From Glycomyces algeriensis (GTDB lineage Bacteria; Actinomycetota; Actinomycetes; Mycobacteriales; Micromonosporaceae), in NCBI RefSeq assembly GCF_027622855.1, contig NZ_JAPZVR010000005.1, forward strand, positions 310,001-374,000: a stretch of DNA of 64,000 bases, in the 5' to 3' direction. The notes beneath the pieces were generated by a model. That model did not search any database. It was not told the origin of the DNA and saw only the letters and a list, made by a program, of their open reading frames with translations. Below, piece by piece: positions 46,444 to 54,922 of the stretch. The first letter of the stretch is position 1; each line of letters begins with the position of its first letter. The position numbers and the translations under genes are program-made.

Positions 46444-47667
46444 TCACGATTTCGCGGGAAGGATCGTCCCGGTCACCTCGCCCAGACCGATCTCGCCGCC
46501 GTTCGCGCCGCGCGCGGTCGCGCTGATGACGACCGTGTCGCCGTCCTCGAGGAACGTGCGGCTCTCGCCCTCGCCGACCGTGACCGGGTCCTTCCCGCCC
46601 CAGGTCAGCTCCAGGAACGAGCCGCGCTGCCCCGCCTCGGGCCCGGAGACCGTGCCGGAGGCGTACAGGTCGCCGGTGCGCAGCGAGGCGCCGTTCACCG
46701 TCATGTGCGCGAGCATCTGCGCCGGGGTCCAGTACATGCCCGCGAACGGCGGGCGCGAGACCTCGGTGCCGTTCCAGTGCACGGACAATGCGAGGTCGTA
46801 CCCGAACCGCTCGGCCTCCTGGAGGTAGGAAAGCGGGGTCGGGTCCTGCGCTGGCGCAGGGGCTTTCGCCCGTGCCAGCGCGTCGAGCGGTGTCACCCAG
46901 TGCCCGATCGAGGTCGCGAACGACTTGCCGAGGAACGGTCCGAGCGGCACGTACTCCCAGGCCTGGATGTCGCGTGCGGACCAGTCGTTGACGAGGACGA
47001 CGCCGAATACGTGCTCGGCGAAGTCGTCGGGGCTGACCGGGGTCCCGAGGTCGGTGCCGACGCCGACGACGAAGCCGACCTCCGTCTCGATGTCGAGGCG
47101 CGTGCTCGGTCCGAATTCGATCGGCGCGTCCTTCGACTTGCGCTGGCCGCGCGGCCGCACGATCGGGGTCCCGGAGGGGACGACCGTGCCGGCGCGGCCG
47201 TGGTAGCCGACGGGGAGGTGCTTCCAGTTGGGCAGCAAAGGCTCCGAGTCGGGGCGGAAGAGCCGGCCGAGGTTCGTGGCGTGGTCCTCGGAGGCGTAGA
47301 AGTCCACATAGTCCGCGACCGCGAACGGCAGGTGCATGCGGGCCTTGGCGACCGGGGTGAGGAGGGTCGCGGACTGGTCCTGGAAGCGGCGGTCGCCGAG
47401 GAGCTCGGTGAGCTGGTGGCGCACGAGGCGCCACGCGGGCGGGCCCATGGCCATGAAGCCGTTGAGGTCGTGCTCGTGGAACGCGGGCCGGATCCAGGGC
47501 AGGAAGAACGTGCCGGTCGCGAGTCCGCGCAGGTCGAGCACCTGGTCGCCGATGCGGACGCCGATGCGCGGGGCGGGGTCTTTCGTGGTGGAGAAGACGC
47601 CGTACGGGAGGTGGTCGAGGCCGAACGGGCCGTCGTCGGCCCCTTCGATCCAGCTGGAGGCGGTCAT
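46444..47667 (-). CDS. fahA: Fumarylacetoacetase
   Basis: 407 residues. The N-terminal FAH domain begins SSWIEGADDGPFGLDHLPYG. The catalytic domain has DYVDFYASEDHATNLGRLFR, LPVGYHGRAGTVVPSGTPIV, VNDWSARDIQAWEYVPLGPF and the Ca/Mg ligands in DIETEVGFVVG. It cleaves fumarylacetoacetate to fumarate and acetoacetate, the last step of tyrosine breakdown. The ATG overlaps the stop of an upstream gene of unknown function (ATGA). No maleylacetoacetate isomerase gene is visible in the window. Confidence 0.95.
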   Translation of the reverse strand: MTASSWIEGADDGPFGLDHLPYGVFSTTKDPAPRIGVRIGDQVLDLRGLATGTFFLPWIRPAFHEHDLNGFMAMGPPAWRLVRHQLTELLGDRRFQDQSATLLTPVAKARMHLPFAVADYVDFYASEDHATNLGRLFRPDSEPLLPNWKHLPVGYHGRAGTVVPSGTPIVRPRGQRKSKDAPIEFGPSTRLDIETEVGFVVGVGTDLGTPVSPDDFAEHVFGVVLVNDWSARDIQAWEYVPLGPFLGKSFATSIGHWVTPLDALARAKAPAPAQDPTPLSYLQEAERFGYDLALSVHWNGTEVSRPPFAGMYWTPAQMLAHMTVNGASLRTGDLYASGTVSGPEAGQRGSFLELTWGGKDPVTVGEGESRTFLEDGDTVVISATARGANGGEIGLGEVTGTILPAKS

Positions 47668-48485
47668 GCGACGTCCTTTTCGTGCGAGGTCCCTCGGTGC
47701 AGGAGTCCGAGTTCGGTGAGGTCGTGGAGCGGTTCGTCGATGCTGCAGGAGCCGTAGCCGGTCCACAGGGCGCGGGGGCGGTCGAGGACGCGGAGCGCGC
47801 GGGCGGCGAGGTCGGCGGCGTCGGTGCTGGCGAGGGTCGCGGTGAGGTCGTCGGTGCGGGCGCCGTCGGCGGCGTCGGCGGCGGCGACCAGGACGTTCAG
47901 GAACCCGTGGTGGTCGAACCCGGTGGCAGGGTCGCGGTGGCGCACGGCCTGGTGGAGCCCGGCGGTGAGCTTGAACTGGAGTCCGCGGAGGCGGCAGCCG
48001 GCGATCGCGGCGGCGAGGGTCTCGGGTGCGGGGAAGAACTCGGCGGCGAGGCCGCCGGTGCGGAACTTCGCGGTGAAGCCGGTGGCACGCACGGCGTCGA
48101 GGGCGTCGTCGCCGAAGGGGAGCTCGGCGAAGACCGGTTTGCCCCAGGAGGGCGCGTGCCGCGCGAGGTGGTCGAGCGCGTGCCGGGACTCGTAGTGCAG
48201 GACGGTGACCTGCGGTCCGAGTGCGGCGACGTCGCCGGGGACCTGTTCGAGGTCGCCGTCGACGATGACGCCGATGCGCAGTTCGCCCCGCCCGGGGCTG
48301 AGTTCGCGGCCGAGTTCGGCGAGCCGCGACTGGGGTACCAGCAGCGGGCCGACCATGGCCTCGTACCAGGACTGGCGGTACCCGCGGTGGGCGGGGACGG
48401 CCGCTTGCATGGGCGCGCTGCCTGGTGGGAAGAGCGCCGCGTCGTCGATCAGGCCCCGCAGCATCGCGGGTATCGGTCCAACCAT
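47664..48485 (-). CDS. Conserved protein of unknown function coupled to fahA
   Basis: 273 residues, soluble, no signal or membrane segment. It starts MVGPIPAMLRGLIDDAALFP and contains VTVLHYESRHALDHLARHAP, FTAKFRTGGLAAEFFPAPET, RGLQFKLTAGLHQAVRHRDP and FDHHGFLNVLVAAADAADGA. The alternating strands and helices, with conserved Lys, His and Arg on predicted strand ends (AKFRTGG, FKLTAGLH), suggest a TIM-barrel-like enzyme. I do not recognise the family. Overlap with fahA and proximity to hmgA imply a role in aromatic amino acid catabolism, possibly in place of the missing isomerase; that is speculation. Confidence 0.75.
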   Translation of the reverse strand: MVGPIPAMLRGLIDDAALFPPGSAPMQAAVPAHRGYRQSWYEAMVGPLLVPQSRLAELGRELSPGRGELRIGVIVDGDLEQVPGDVAALGPQVTVLHYESRHALDHLARHAPSWGKPVFAELPFGDDALDAVRATGFTAKFRTGGLAAEFFPAPETLAAAIAGCRLRGLQFKLTAGLHQAVRHRDPATGFDHHGFLNVLVAAADAADGARTDDLTATLASTDAADLAARALRVLDRPRALWTGYGSCSIDEPLHDLTELGLLHRGTSHEKDVA

Positions 48486-48675
48486 GGTGCCGAGCCTAGG
48501 CGGTTGCCGCAGCCGGGGTCCAGCGCTCCGCGCAGCCGGTGCGCGATTGGGCCCGGTCCGCGCGCGGGTGCGCGCGCACCTCTCGAAATCGAACGGCCGG
48601 AAGGTTATCCTCAGGGCATAACCGCCGCGGAGCGGGCGTCACCCTCGCCCGTCCGCGCACGACGAAGGAGTCGAC
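48486..48675. promoter_or_regulatory. Divergent promoter region between the fahA operon and hmgA
   Basis: 190 bases holding the promoters for both homogentisate-branch units. GAAGGAG precedes the hmgA start. No clear operator comparable to the one near hpd was found. Confidence 0.5.
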
Positions 48676-49860
48676 GTGCCGTTCTACCGTTCCGTCGGGC
48701 AGATCCCCGACAAGCGACACACGCAGTTCCGCCAGGACGACGGGAGCCTGTACGCCGAGGAGCTGATGGGCCAGGAGGGCTTCTCCTCGGACTCCTCGCT
48801 GCTCTACCACCGCTTCCGGCCGACCGCGATCTCCTCGAGCAGCGAGCACCGGCCCGAGCGGGCCGAGCCGGTCGCGAACCACCCCCTCAAGCCCCGTCAC
48901 TTCCGCACCCACAAGCTCAACGGCGGCTCCGGGGACGCGGTCTTCGGCCGCAACCACCTGCTGTCCAATGCAGACTGCCGCATCTCGTACGCGGTGGCCG
49001 ACCAGCCGTCGCCCTTGTACCGCAACGCTATCGGCGACGAGTGCATCTACGTCGAGTCCGGTGAGGCGCGGGTCGAGACCTCGTTCGGCGCGATCGACAT
49101 CGGCCAGGGCGACTACCTGATCATGCCGATGTCCACGATCTACCGGGTCGTCCCGAAGGGCCCCGAACCGCTCCGCACCCTGGTCGTCGAGTCGACGGGC
49201 CACATCACGCCGCCGAAGCGCTACCTCTCGGTGCGGGGCCAGTTCCTGGAGCACAGCCCGTACTGCGAGCGCGACCTGCGCAGCCCCGCGGAGCCGCTGC
49301 TCGTGGACGGCGAGGACGTGGACGTGTACGTCCAGCACCGGGGCCGCGGCAGTGCGACCCTCTGGACGAAGTTCACGTACGCGCACCACCCGTTCGACGT
49401 GGTCGGCTGGGACGGCTGCCTCTACCCGTGGGTGTTCTCGATCCACGACTTCGAGCCGATCACCGGCCGCATCCACCAGCCTCCGCCCGCGCACCAGGTG
49501 TTCCAGGGCCCGAACTTCGTCATCTGCAACTTCGTGCCGCGCAAAGTGGACTACCACCCGGACGCGATCCCGGTGCCCTACAACCACCACAACGTCGACT
49601 CCGACGAGGTGATGTTCTACTGCGGCGGCAACTACGAGGCCCGCCGCGGCTCCGGCATCGAGCAGGGCTCGATCTCCCTGCACCCCTCGGGCTTCACCCA
49701 CGGCCCCCAGCCGGGAGCCGCCGAACGCTCCATCGGCGCCGACCACTTCGACGAACTCGCCGTAATGGTCGACACCTTCCGGCCCCTCGAACTCTGCGAA
49801 CCCGCCCTCGACGTCGAGGACTCCGACTACGCCTGGACCTGGAACCGCGACCCGGCCTGA
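48676..49860 (+). CDS. hmgA: Homogentisate 1,2-dioxygenase
   Basis: 394 residues, cupin-type. GSGDAVFGRNHLLSNADCRI, ECIYVESGEARVETSFGAID, and iron-ligand regions VPYNHHNVDSDEVMFYCGGN and SISLHPSGFTHGPQPGAAER fit HmgA or its close actinobacterial relatives. It opens the homogentisate ring to maleylacetoacetate. GTG start with AAGGAG at nine bases. Somewhat shorter than the typical 430-440-residue enzyme, as for other actinobacterial members. Confidence 0.92.
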   Translation: MPFYRSVGQIPDKRHTQFRQDDGSLYAEELMGQEGFSSDSSLLYHRFRPTAISSSSEHRPERAEPVANHPLKPRHFRTHKLNGGSGDAVFGRNHLLSNADCRISYAVADQPSPLYRNAIGDECIYVESGEARVETSFGAIDIGQGDYLIMPMSTIYRVVPKGPEPLRTLVVESTGHITPPKRYLSVRGQFLEHSPYCERDLRSPAEPLLVDGEDVDVYVQHRGRGSATLWTKFTYAHHPFDVVGWDGCLYPWVFSIHDFEPITGRIHQPPPAHQVFQGPNFVICNFVPRKVDYHPDAIPVPYNHHNVDSDEVMFYCGGNYEARRGSGIEQGSISLHPSGFTHGPQPGAAERSIGADHFDELAVMVDTFRPLELCEPALDVEDSDYAWTWNRDPA

Positions 49861-49870
49861 CCTGCGTGAC

Positions 49871-49900
49871 GGTCGGCTCCCCGGCACGGGCGAGCCGACC
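49871..49900. terminator. Hairpin terminator between hmgA and the MFS gene
   Basis: Nine-bp stem GGTCGGCTC / GAGCCGACC with a 12-base loop, ten bases after the hmgA stop and before the convergent transporter stop. Confidence 0.75.
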
Positions 49901-49907
49901 GGCGCGG

Positions 49908-51122
49908 TCAGCGCCCCGGTTCGGGCCAGGCTACTCGCTTGGCATGGTGCGCGTAGACGACCAGTGCGGTCAGCAGCGCGAGCACGCCCGCGAGCGTCAT
50001 GATCGCCGCGGGCGAGGAGCGGTCGACGACGAAGCCTCCGGCGAGCGCGCCCATGCCGATGGTCGCCTGGAACGACGCGGTGAACAGCACCGATGAGGCC
50101 TCAATGGACTGCGGTGCGGCTTTGGCGAACCACGTCTGCGAGCAGACCGGGACGCCGCCGTACGCGAGCCCCCAGAGCGTGAGGAGCGCGATCGCCCCGA
50201 ACAGGCCGTGGCCGAGGACGGGCAGCAGCAGCGTGCTCGCCGCGACCGCGGCCGCCACCGCCGCGAACGTGGCCCGCGGAAACCGGGACGCGGTTGCGCC
50301 GCAGAGGAAATTGCCGGCCATCCCGGCCGCGCCGTAGCCGAGGAGGACGACGGTGACCGTGGCCGAACCCGCCATGGTGACGTCCTCGAGGAACGGCGTG
50401 ACGTACGTGTAGGCGCCGAAGTGGGCCGCCACGATCAGGAACGTCAGCACCAGCGCGAACCGCGTCCCCGCCCCTCTGAGCATGCCCACCAGCGCAGCCA
50501 CGCGCGTCGGGCGCACGGGCGGGAGCTTCGGCACCGTGAGGACCAGTGCCGCGAGGACTGCGGTGCTGAAGACGCCCAAGACGACGAACGCCGTTCGCCA
50601 GCCGGCGATCTCGCCGATGAAGGTGCCCGCCGGGACCCCGAGTACCGACCCCAGCGGCACCGCCGAGAAGATCACCGCCGTGGCGCGGCCTACCGACGCG
50701 GGCGGCACGAGGCGGCTCGCCAGGCCGGCCCCGATCGACCAGAAGCCGCCGATGGTGACGCCGACGAGTACCCGGGAGACGAGCAGCAGCCAGTAGTCGG
50801 TGGCCGCTGCGGCGATGAAGTTGGCGCCTGCCAGCAGCAGGATGCAGGCGCACAGCATCGCGCGGCGGTCGAGGCGCGCCGTAGTGACCGTGACCAGCGG
50901 GGCGGCGATCGCGGCCAGGAACCCCGGCATGGTCATCATCAGCCCGGCCATGCCGTCGGAGACTGCGAAACCGGCGCCGATCGAGGTCAGCAGGCCGATC
51001 GGCAGGATCTCCGTGGTGACGATGGCGAAGATGCCCGCCGTCACCGCGACCACCCCCGGCCATCCGGTGCGGCTCGAGCGGATCTCGGGCGCGGTGGTGC
51101 GGGGCGGCGCGGTGGTGTGCAT
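49908..51122 (-). CDS. MFS transporter, DHA1 (AraJ/Bcr-like) family
   Basis: About 404 residues with 12 predicted helices. The helix 2-3 loop carries VTVTTARLDRRAMLCACILL; helix 4 has LVSRVLVGVTIGGFWSIGAG; helix 5 region VIFSAVPLGSVLGVPAGTFI matches the drug-export motif C of the DHA1 antiporters. Probably a proton-driven exporter of a small molecule (drug, arabinose or purine-like). An ATG at 51176 would add 18 residues; the one used has AGGACG upstream. No regulator adjacent. Confidence 0.87.
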   Translation of the reverse strand: MHTTAPPRTTAPEIRSSRTGWPGVVAVTAGIFAIVTTEILPIGLLTSIGAGFAVSDGMAGLMMTMPGFLAAIAAPLVTVTTARLDRRAMLCACILLLAGANFIAAAATDYWLLLVSRVLVGVTIGGFWSIGAGLASRLVPPASVGRATAVIFSAVPLGSVLGVPAGTFIGEIAGWRTAFVVLGVFSTAVLAALVLTVPKLPPVRPTRVAALVGMLRGAGTRFALVLTFLIVAAHFGAYTYVTPFLEDVTMAGSATVTVVLLGYGAAGMAGNFLCGATASRFPRATFAAVAAAVAASTLLLPVLGHGLFGAIALLTLWGLAYGGVPVCSQTWFAKAAPQSIEASSVLFTASFQATIGMGALAGGFVVDRSSPAAIMTLAGVLALLTALVVYAHHAKRVAWPEPGR

Positions 51123-51218
51123 GAACGTGCGTCCTGTCGTGGTCCCGATGAGCGGAGTGCGTGCGTTCCAGCTCATCAGGCGCAGCAGCAGGATGCTGGC
51201 AGGTTTGCGACGTCAACG

Positions 51219-51743
51219 CTAGTAGAGGCGCGCGGCCAGGTCCTCGCTGTCGAGGTCGGTGGTCGGGCGCCATTCGGCGGCGTGGACCTCTTCGAGCCGC
51301 GGGGTGAGCTCGGGGTCGTCGCAGTCGAACCGGTAGCGGATGTCGAAGTGCCAGTGGGCGCCTTCGGCTTTGCGCGGGTTGGCGGGGATCGCGTGCACGT
51401 CGATGTGGATCGGGACCGGGTCGGCGAGGGTGAGGGCCGCGGGGTCGATGCCGGTCTCCTCCACGGCTTCCCGCAGAGCGGCGAGGGGTAGGGACTCGTC
51501 GCCGGGCTCCACATGGCCGCCGGGCTGGAGCCAGCGGTCGAGGCTCTTGTGGTGGATGAGCAGGACCTCGCCGGCGCGGTTGACGAGGATCGCGGAGGCC
51601 GTGACGTGGCCGGTCATGGTCGAGCGGTCGAACGCGTCCGGGCCGTTGAGGGCGAGGATCGGCGCGACGGCCTCGAAGTCCTCGGGCCAGCGCACCAGGT
51701 AAGCGGAGAGCTGGTCTTTGAGATGGGCGATGGAGATGGGCAC
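51219..51743 (-). CDS. Nudix hydrolase
   Basis: About 174 residues. Complete Nudix box GGHVEPGDESLPLAALREAVEETGI after VTASAILVNRAGEVLLIHHK. The C-terminal half binds substrate (HWHFDIRYRF, AAEWRPTTDLD). This resembles actinobacterial Nudix proteins with an N-terminal helical segment (VPISIAHLKDQLSAYLVRWP). Substrate unknown. GTG start is the best in-frame choice but has a weak ribosome-binding site. Confidence 0.85.
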   Translation of the reverse strand: MPISIAHLKDQLSAYLVRWPEDFEAVAPILALNGPDAFDRSTMTGHVTASAILVNRAGEVLLIHHKSLDRWLQPGGHVEPGDESLPLAALREAVEETGIDPAALTLADPVPIHIDVHAIPANPRKAEGAHWHFDIRYRFDCDDPELTPRLEEVHAAEWRPTTDLDSEDLAARLY

Positions 51744-51786
51744 CGCCGTATTCTGCCAGCGGCACGCCGGCGGCGGTGCCCCCGCC

Positions 51787-51831
51787 TCAGTCGACGGTGC
51801 TTCAGTCGGCCGTGCTTCAGTCGACCGTGAG
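51787..51831 (-). repeat. Three tandem 15-base repeats copying a stop codon
   Basis: TCAGTCGACGGTGCT, TCAGTCGGCCGTGCT and TCAGTCGACCGTGAG on the plus strand. The last unit is the 3' end of the oxidoreductase gene (Val-Asp-stop on the minus strand), and the other two repeat the same ending with an in-frame TGA each. Confidence 0.92.
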
Positions 51832-52761
51832 CACGATCTTGCCGATCGCGCCGCCCGACTCCATGGCCTCGTGGGCCTTGGCGAAGTCTTCAAGTGGGAA
51901 CGTCTGGGAGACATGGACTTTCAGGAGCCCGTCGGCGGCGAGGCGGGCGAGGGCCTCGAGGCCGATCTGGTCGGGTTCGACGAGCATGAAGTCGGTGCGG
52001 ATGCCGCGCGCGACCGCCTCGGGGAACTCGGCGTCGCGCAGCGAGTAGTAGAGCTGGGCGAGGACGCCGCCGTCGCGGATCACCGAGACGGAGCGGGCGG
52101 CGTAGTCGCCGGCCAGGGTGGTGAGGGCGACGTCCACGTCGGCGACGACCTCGGTGAAGTCGACGGCGCGGTAGTCGATCACCTCGTCGGCCCCGAGGGC
52201 GCGCACGAAGTCGTGCTTGCCGGCGCTGGCAGTGGCGATGACATGCGCGCCACGGGCTTTGGCGATCTGGACGGCGAGGTGGCCGATGCCGCCGGCGGCG
52301 GCGTGGATGAGCACGCTCTGGCCGGCCGCGAGCCCGGCATTGTCCACAAGGGCCTGCCAGGCGGTGAGGCCGCACAGCGGGAGCCCGGCGGCCTCGGTGT
52401 GCGAGAGCAAGTCGGGCTTGCGGGCGAACTGTCGACTCGGGGCGGTCACGTACTCGGCGTGCGTCCCGGCCTGGTGGGGGAAGCGGGGCATCCCGAAGAC
52501 CTCGTCGCCGGGCTTGAAGCGGGTGACGCCGATGCCGGTCTTCTCGACGACGCCGGAGACGTCCCAGCCGAGGATGAACGGCGGTTGTCCGATGTAGAGT
52601 CCGATCTCCCGGGCGGCCGGGTCGACGGGGTTGACGCCGGCCGCGTGGACGCGCACCTGGATCTCGCCGTAGTACGGTTCGGGCCGCTCCACCTCCTGGA
52701 GCGCCAGCACCTCCGGGCCGCCGAGTCGGGTCTGGGTCACGGCGCGCATCATCTCGGGCAC
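51817..52761 (-). CDS. NADP-dependent oxidoreductase (zinc-free MDR, quinone-reductase-like)
   Basis: 314 residues. GroES-like half with VHAAGVNPVDPAAREIGLYI and FILGWDVSGVVEKTG; nucleotide half with VLIHAAAGGIGHLAVQIAKA RGAHV (AAxGGxG, NADPH type), and ADEVIDYRAVDFTEV. Zinc-site Cys and His are absent, as in quinone reductases and enoyl reductases of the MDR superfamily. GTG start with AAGGACC. Its 3' end is tandemly repeated. Confidence 0.9.
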   Translation of the reverse strand: MPEMMRAVTQTRLGGPEVLALQEVERPEPYYGEIQVRVHAAGVNPVDPAAREIGLYIGQPPFILGWDVSGVVEKTGIGVTRFKPGDEVFGMPRFPHQAGTHAEYVTAPSRQFARKPDLLSHTEAAGLPLCGLTAWQALVDNAGLAAGQSVLIHAAAGGIGHLAVQIAKARGAHVIATASAGKHDFVRALGADEVIDYRAVDFTEVVADVDVALTTLAGDYAARSVSVIRDGGVLAQLYYSLRDAEFPEAVARGIRTDFMLVEPDQIGLEALARLAADGLLKVHVSQTFPLEDFAKAHEAMESGGAIGKIVLTVD

Positions 52762-52849
52762 GGCTGGTCCTTGTCTGCTATTTGCGGTGGGGGCTCGATT
52801 CTAAGCCGGGCGCGCGGCGGGGCCCGCCGACCGGCGGGCCCCGGCGCGC

Positions 52850-54055
52850 TCAGCGCTTGCGGCCGTAGGTGAGGCGCCGCAGCAGCTTCTCGGCCGGGCC
52901 GCGGTAGCCGCGGCGGTGGGCCAAGTACGCGGCCCACACGGTCAGCGCCCAGACGGCGACCGCGCTGACCTGCGAGACCAGGAGCGGGCTCCCGACGCGG
53001 TCGTCCAAACCGAGGAAGAACGGCGTGGCCAGGACCAGCCAGGCCACGGACTGGAACAGGTAGCCGCTCAGCGACCGCTGCCCCAGCGCGCTCACCGCGG
53101 TCACCAGGGTGCCGGCGGGCTTGCGGGTGAGGACGTGGGCGAGCAGGCCGAAGACCGCCGCGTACCCGATGCCGCCGAAGAAGCCCGAGGTCTCGTACAG
53201 GAGCTTCATCGCCGCGGCAGTGCCCTCGTCGGCGTTGACGAACCCGCCGCTGAGCAGTGCCATCGGCATCCCCGCGGCGACGGCGACCGCGATGCCGCCG
53301 AAGGCGGTCCAGCGCAGCAGCGGCAGGTGCCGCTCGGGCTCCTCGAGGAAGCGGCGGCGGCCGGCCCACGCGCCGACCCAGACCATGAGGATCATCGGCA
53401 GCAGCGTCAGGGTGTGCACCGGCCATTCGGCGAGGCGCTCCCCGACCGACTCGAGGTAGGAGGGCGCTTCGACCGAGGGGAACGGCGACACCGGGATCGC
53501 GGCGTCGCCCGACTGGAACCCGACCGCGAGCAGGGCGGCGAGGACGAGGACGTAGAGGCCGCCCACCGCGAGGTACCAGGGCGCGAAGCGGTGCACCCTG
53601 TCCGTGCGCTGCAGCAGCAGGAGCGTGAAGGCGATGCCGATGAGCCCGTACGCGCCCAGGAAGTCGCCGGAGTAGAGCAGCACGCCGTGGGCGATGCCGA
53701 AGAGGAACAGCCATCCGTTGCGGCGCAGCAGGACCCGCCGCACCTGGCCGGGGGTCGCGCCCGCCTGGGCCTGGCGGCGGGCGAGCTGGACGAGGCCGTA
53801 GCCGAACATGATCGCGAACAGCGGGAACGCCCGCGCGTGGATGAACTCCACCATGAAGAAGTTGTAGAAGCGCTCGAAGCCGTGCGGGTCGGTCTCGACG
53901 CCGGGCGCGCTGGCGAGGAAGTAGCCGGCGCTGTTGGCGAGCGCGATGAACAGGAGCATCGCGCCGCGCGCGAGGTCGGGCGCGAGGGCCCTTTCGGTGG
54001 AGCGCACGGGGCCGCGGCGGATGCGCGGCTCGGCGGGGGCGGTCTGAGCGGTCAT
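52850..54055 (-). CDS. DUF418-family membrane protein
   Basis: About 401 residues, ten or so membrane helices. LAPDLARGAMLLFIALANSA and FPLFAIMFGYGLVQLARRQA near the N-terminus, and LGQRSLSGYLFQSVAWLVLA with YRGPAEKLLRRLTYGRK at the end match YeiB/DUF418 proteins, related to acyltransferase-3-type membrane proteins of unknown substrate. GAAGGA lies seven bases before the ATG. Divergent from a TetR regulator across a palindromic operator. Confidence 0.88.
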   Translation of the reverse strand: MTAQTAPAEPRIRRGPVRSTERALAPDLARGAMLLFIALANSAGYFLASAPGVETDPHGFERFYNFFMVEFIHARAFPLFAIMFGYGLVQLARRQAQAGATPGQVRRVLLRRNGWLFLFGIAHGVLLYSGDFLGAYGLIGIAFTLLLLQRTDRVHRFAPWYLAVGGLYVLVLAALLAVGFQSGDAAIPVSPFPSVEAPSYLESVGERLAEWPVHTLTLLPMILMVWVGAWAGRRRFLEEPERHLPLLRWTAFGGIAVAVAAGMPMALLSGGFVNADEGTAAAMKLLYETSGFFGGIGYAAVFGLLAHVLTRKPAGTLVTAVSALGQRSLSGYLFQSVAWLVLATPFFLGLDDRVGSPLLVSQVSAVAVWALTVWAAYLAHRRGYRGPAEKLLRRLTYGRKR

Positions 54056-54084
54056 GTCGATCCTTCGGGGTTCTCGGACGAGCA

Positions 54085-54121
54085 ATTAATATCCTTGAGA
54101 TACTATCCTAGAGATATTAAT
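54085..54121. promoter_or_regulatory. TetR operator between DUF418 gene and its regulator
   Basis: Outer inverted repeat ATTAATATC / GATATTAAT encloses two direct copies of TATCCTNGAGATA (54090-54102 and 54104-54116 approximately), giving two overlapping dyads. Strongly AT-rich. Located to cover both divergent promoters. Confidence 0.82.
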
Positions 54122-54181
54122 AGCATGTGCGATGATGCTCCCGCAAGCAGGGCGGCGAAGGGACGGAGGTGACCGCAGCGC

Positions 54182-54922
54182 ATGGACGAGACGGCAGTGC
54201 CGGATGAGCTGGCGAGACTGTGGCGGATCGCATCGGAGTCCCGCCTCGGGCGGCCCGCGAAACTCGACGTCGGCCGCGTCGTGGACGCCGCCGTCGCGCT
54301 GGCCGACCGCGAGGGCCTCGCGGCGGCGACGCTGCCGAAGGTCGCCGAATCCCTCGGCGTCACGAAGATGTCCCTCTACCGGCACGCCGGGTCCAAGGAC
54401 GAGCTGCTGGCCCTCATGCAGGACGCCGCGGCCGGGCCGGTGCCCTCCTCATTGGACGGCACGGGCCCGTGGCGCGAGCGGTTGCGGCTGTGGGCGAACG
54501 AGCAGCGCGCGGTCCTCGCCCGGCACCCTTGGATCGCGACCGCGCCGGTCTCCGGTCCCCCGCGCGGTCCGAACCTGATCGGCTGGTTCGACGCCGGGCT
54601 GCGCACGCTCCGGCTCACCGGGCTCGACTGGGGCGCGAAGGTCGGCGCGGTCATGCTCGTCGGCGAGTACGTGCGTGGCAATGCCCAACTGGCGCAAGGC
54701 CTCGAGGCCGCGCGCTCCGACACCGGCCAGGACCAGGCGGCGGCCGAGCAGGCCTACGGCCGCGCGATGGCGGCCCTGGTCTCCCCCGAGCGGTTCCCGG
54801 ACGCGGCGGCGCTCTTCGCTTCGGCCACCTTCGAGGACACCGGCGCGGACACCGCCCAGCACGACTTCGACTTCGGCCTGGACCTCATCCTCGACGGCGT
54901 CGCCGCCGCGATCGAGGGCTAG
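54182..54922 (+). CDS. TetR/AcrR-family regulator
   Basis: 246 residues. HTH in GRVVDAAVALADREGLAAAT and LPKVAESLGVTKMSLYRHAG SKDEL. The C-terminal ligand domain (WRERLRLWANEQRAVLARHP, WFDAGLRTLRLTGLDWGAKV) is of the TetR_C (tetracycline-repressor-like) class. Divergent from the DUF418 membrane protein, which it probably represses together with itself. Confidence 0.93.
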   Translation: MDETAVPDELARLWRIASESRLGRPAKLDVGRVVDAAVALADREGLAAATLPKVAESLGVTKMSLYRHAGSKDELLALMQDAAAGPVPSSLDGTGPWRERLRLWANEQRAVLARHPWIATAPVSGPPRGPNLIGWFDAGLRTLRLTGLDWGAKVGAVMLVGEYVRGNAQLAQGLEAARSDTGQDQAAAEQAYGRAMAALVSPERFPDAAALFASATFEDTGADTAQHDFDFGLDLILDGVAAAIEG

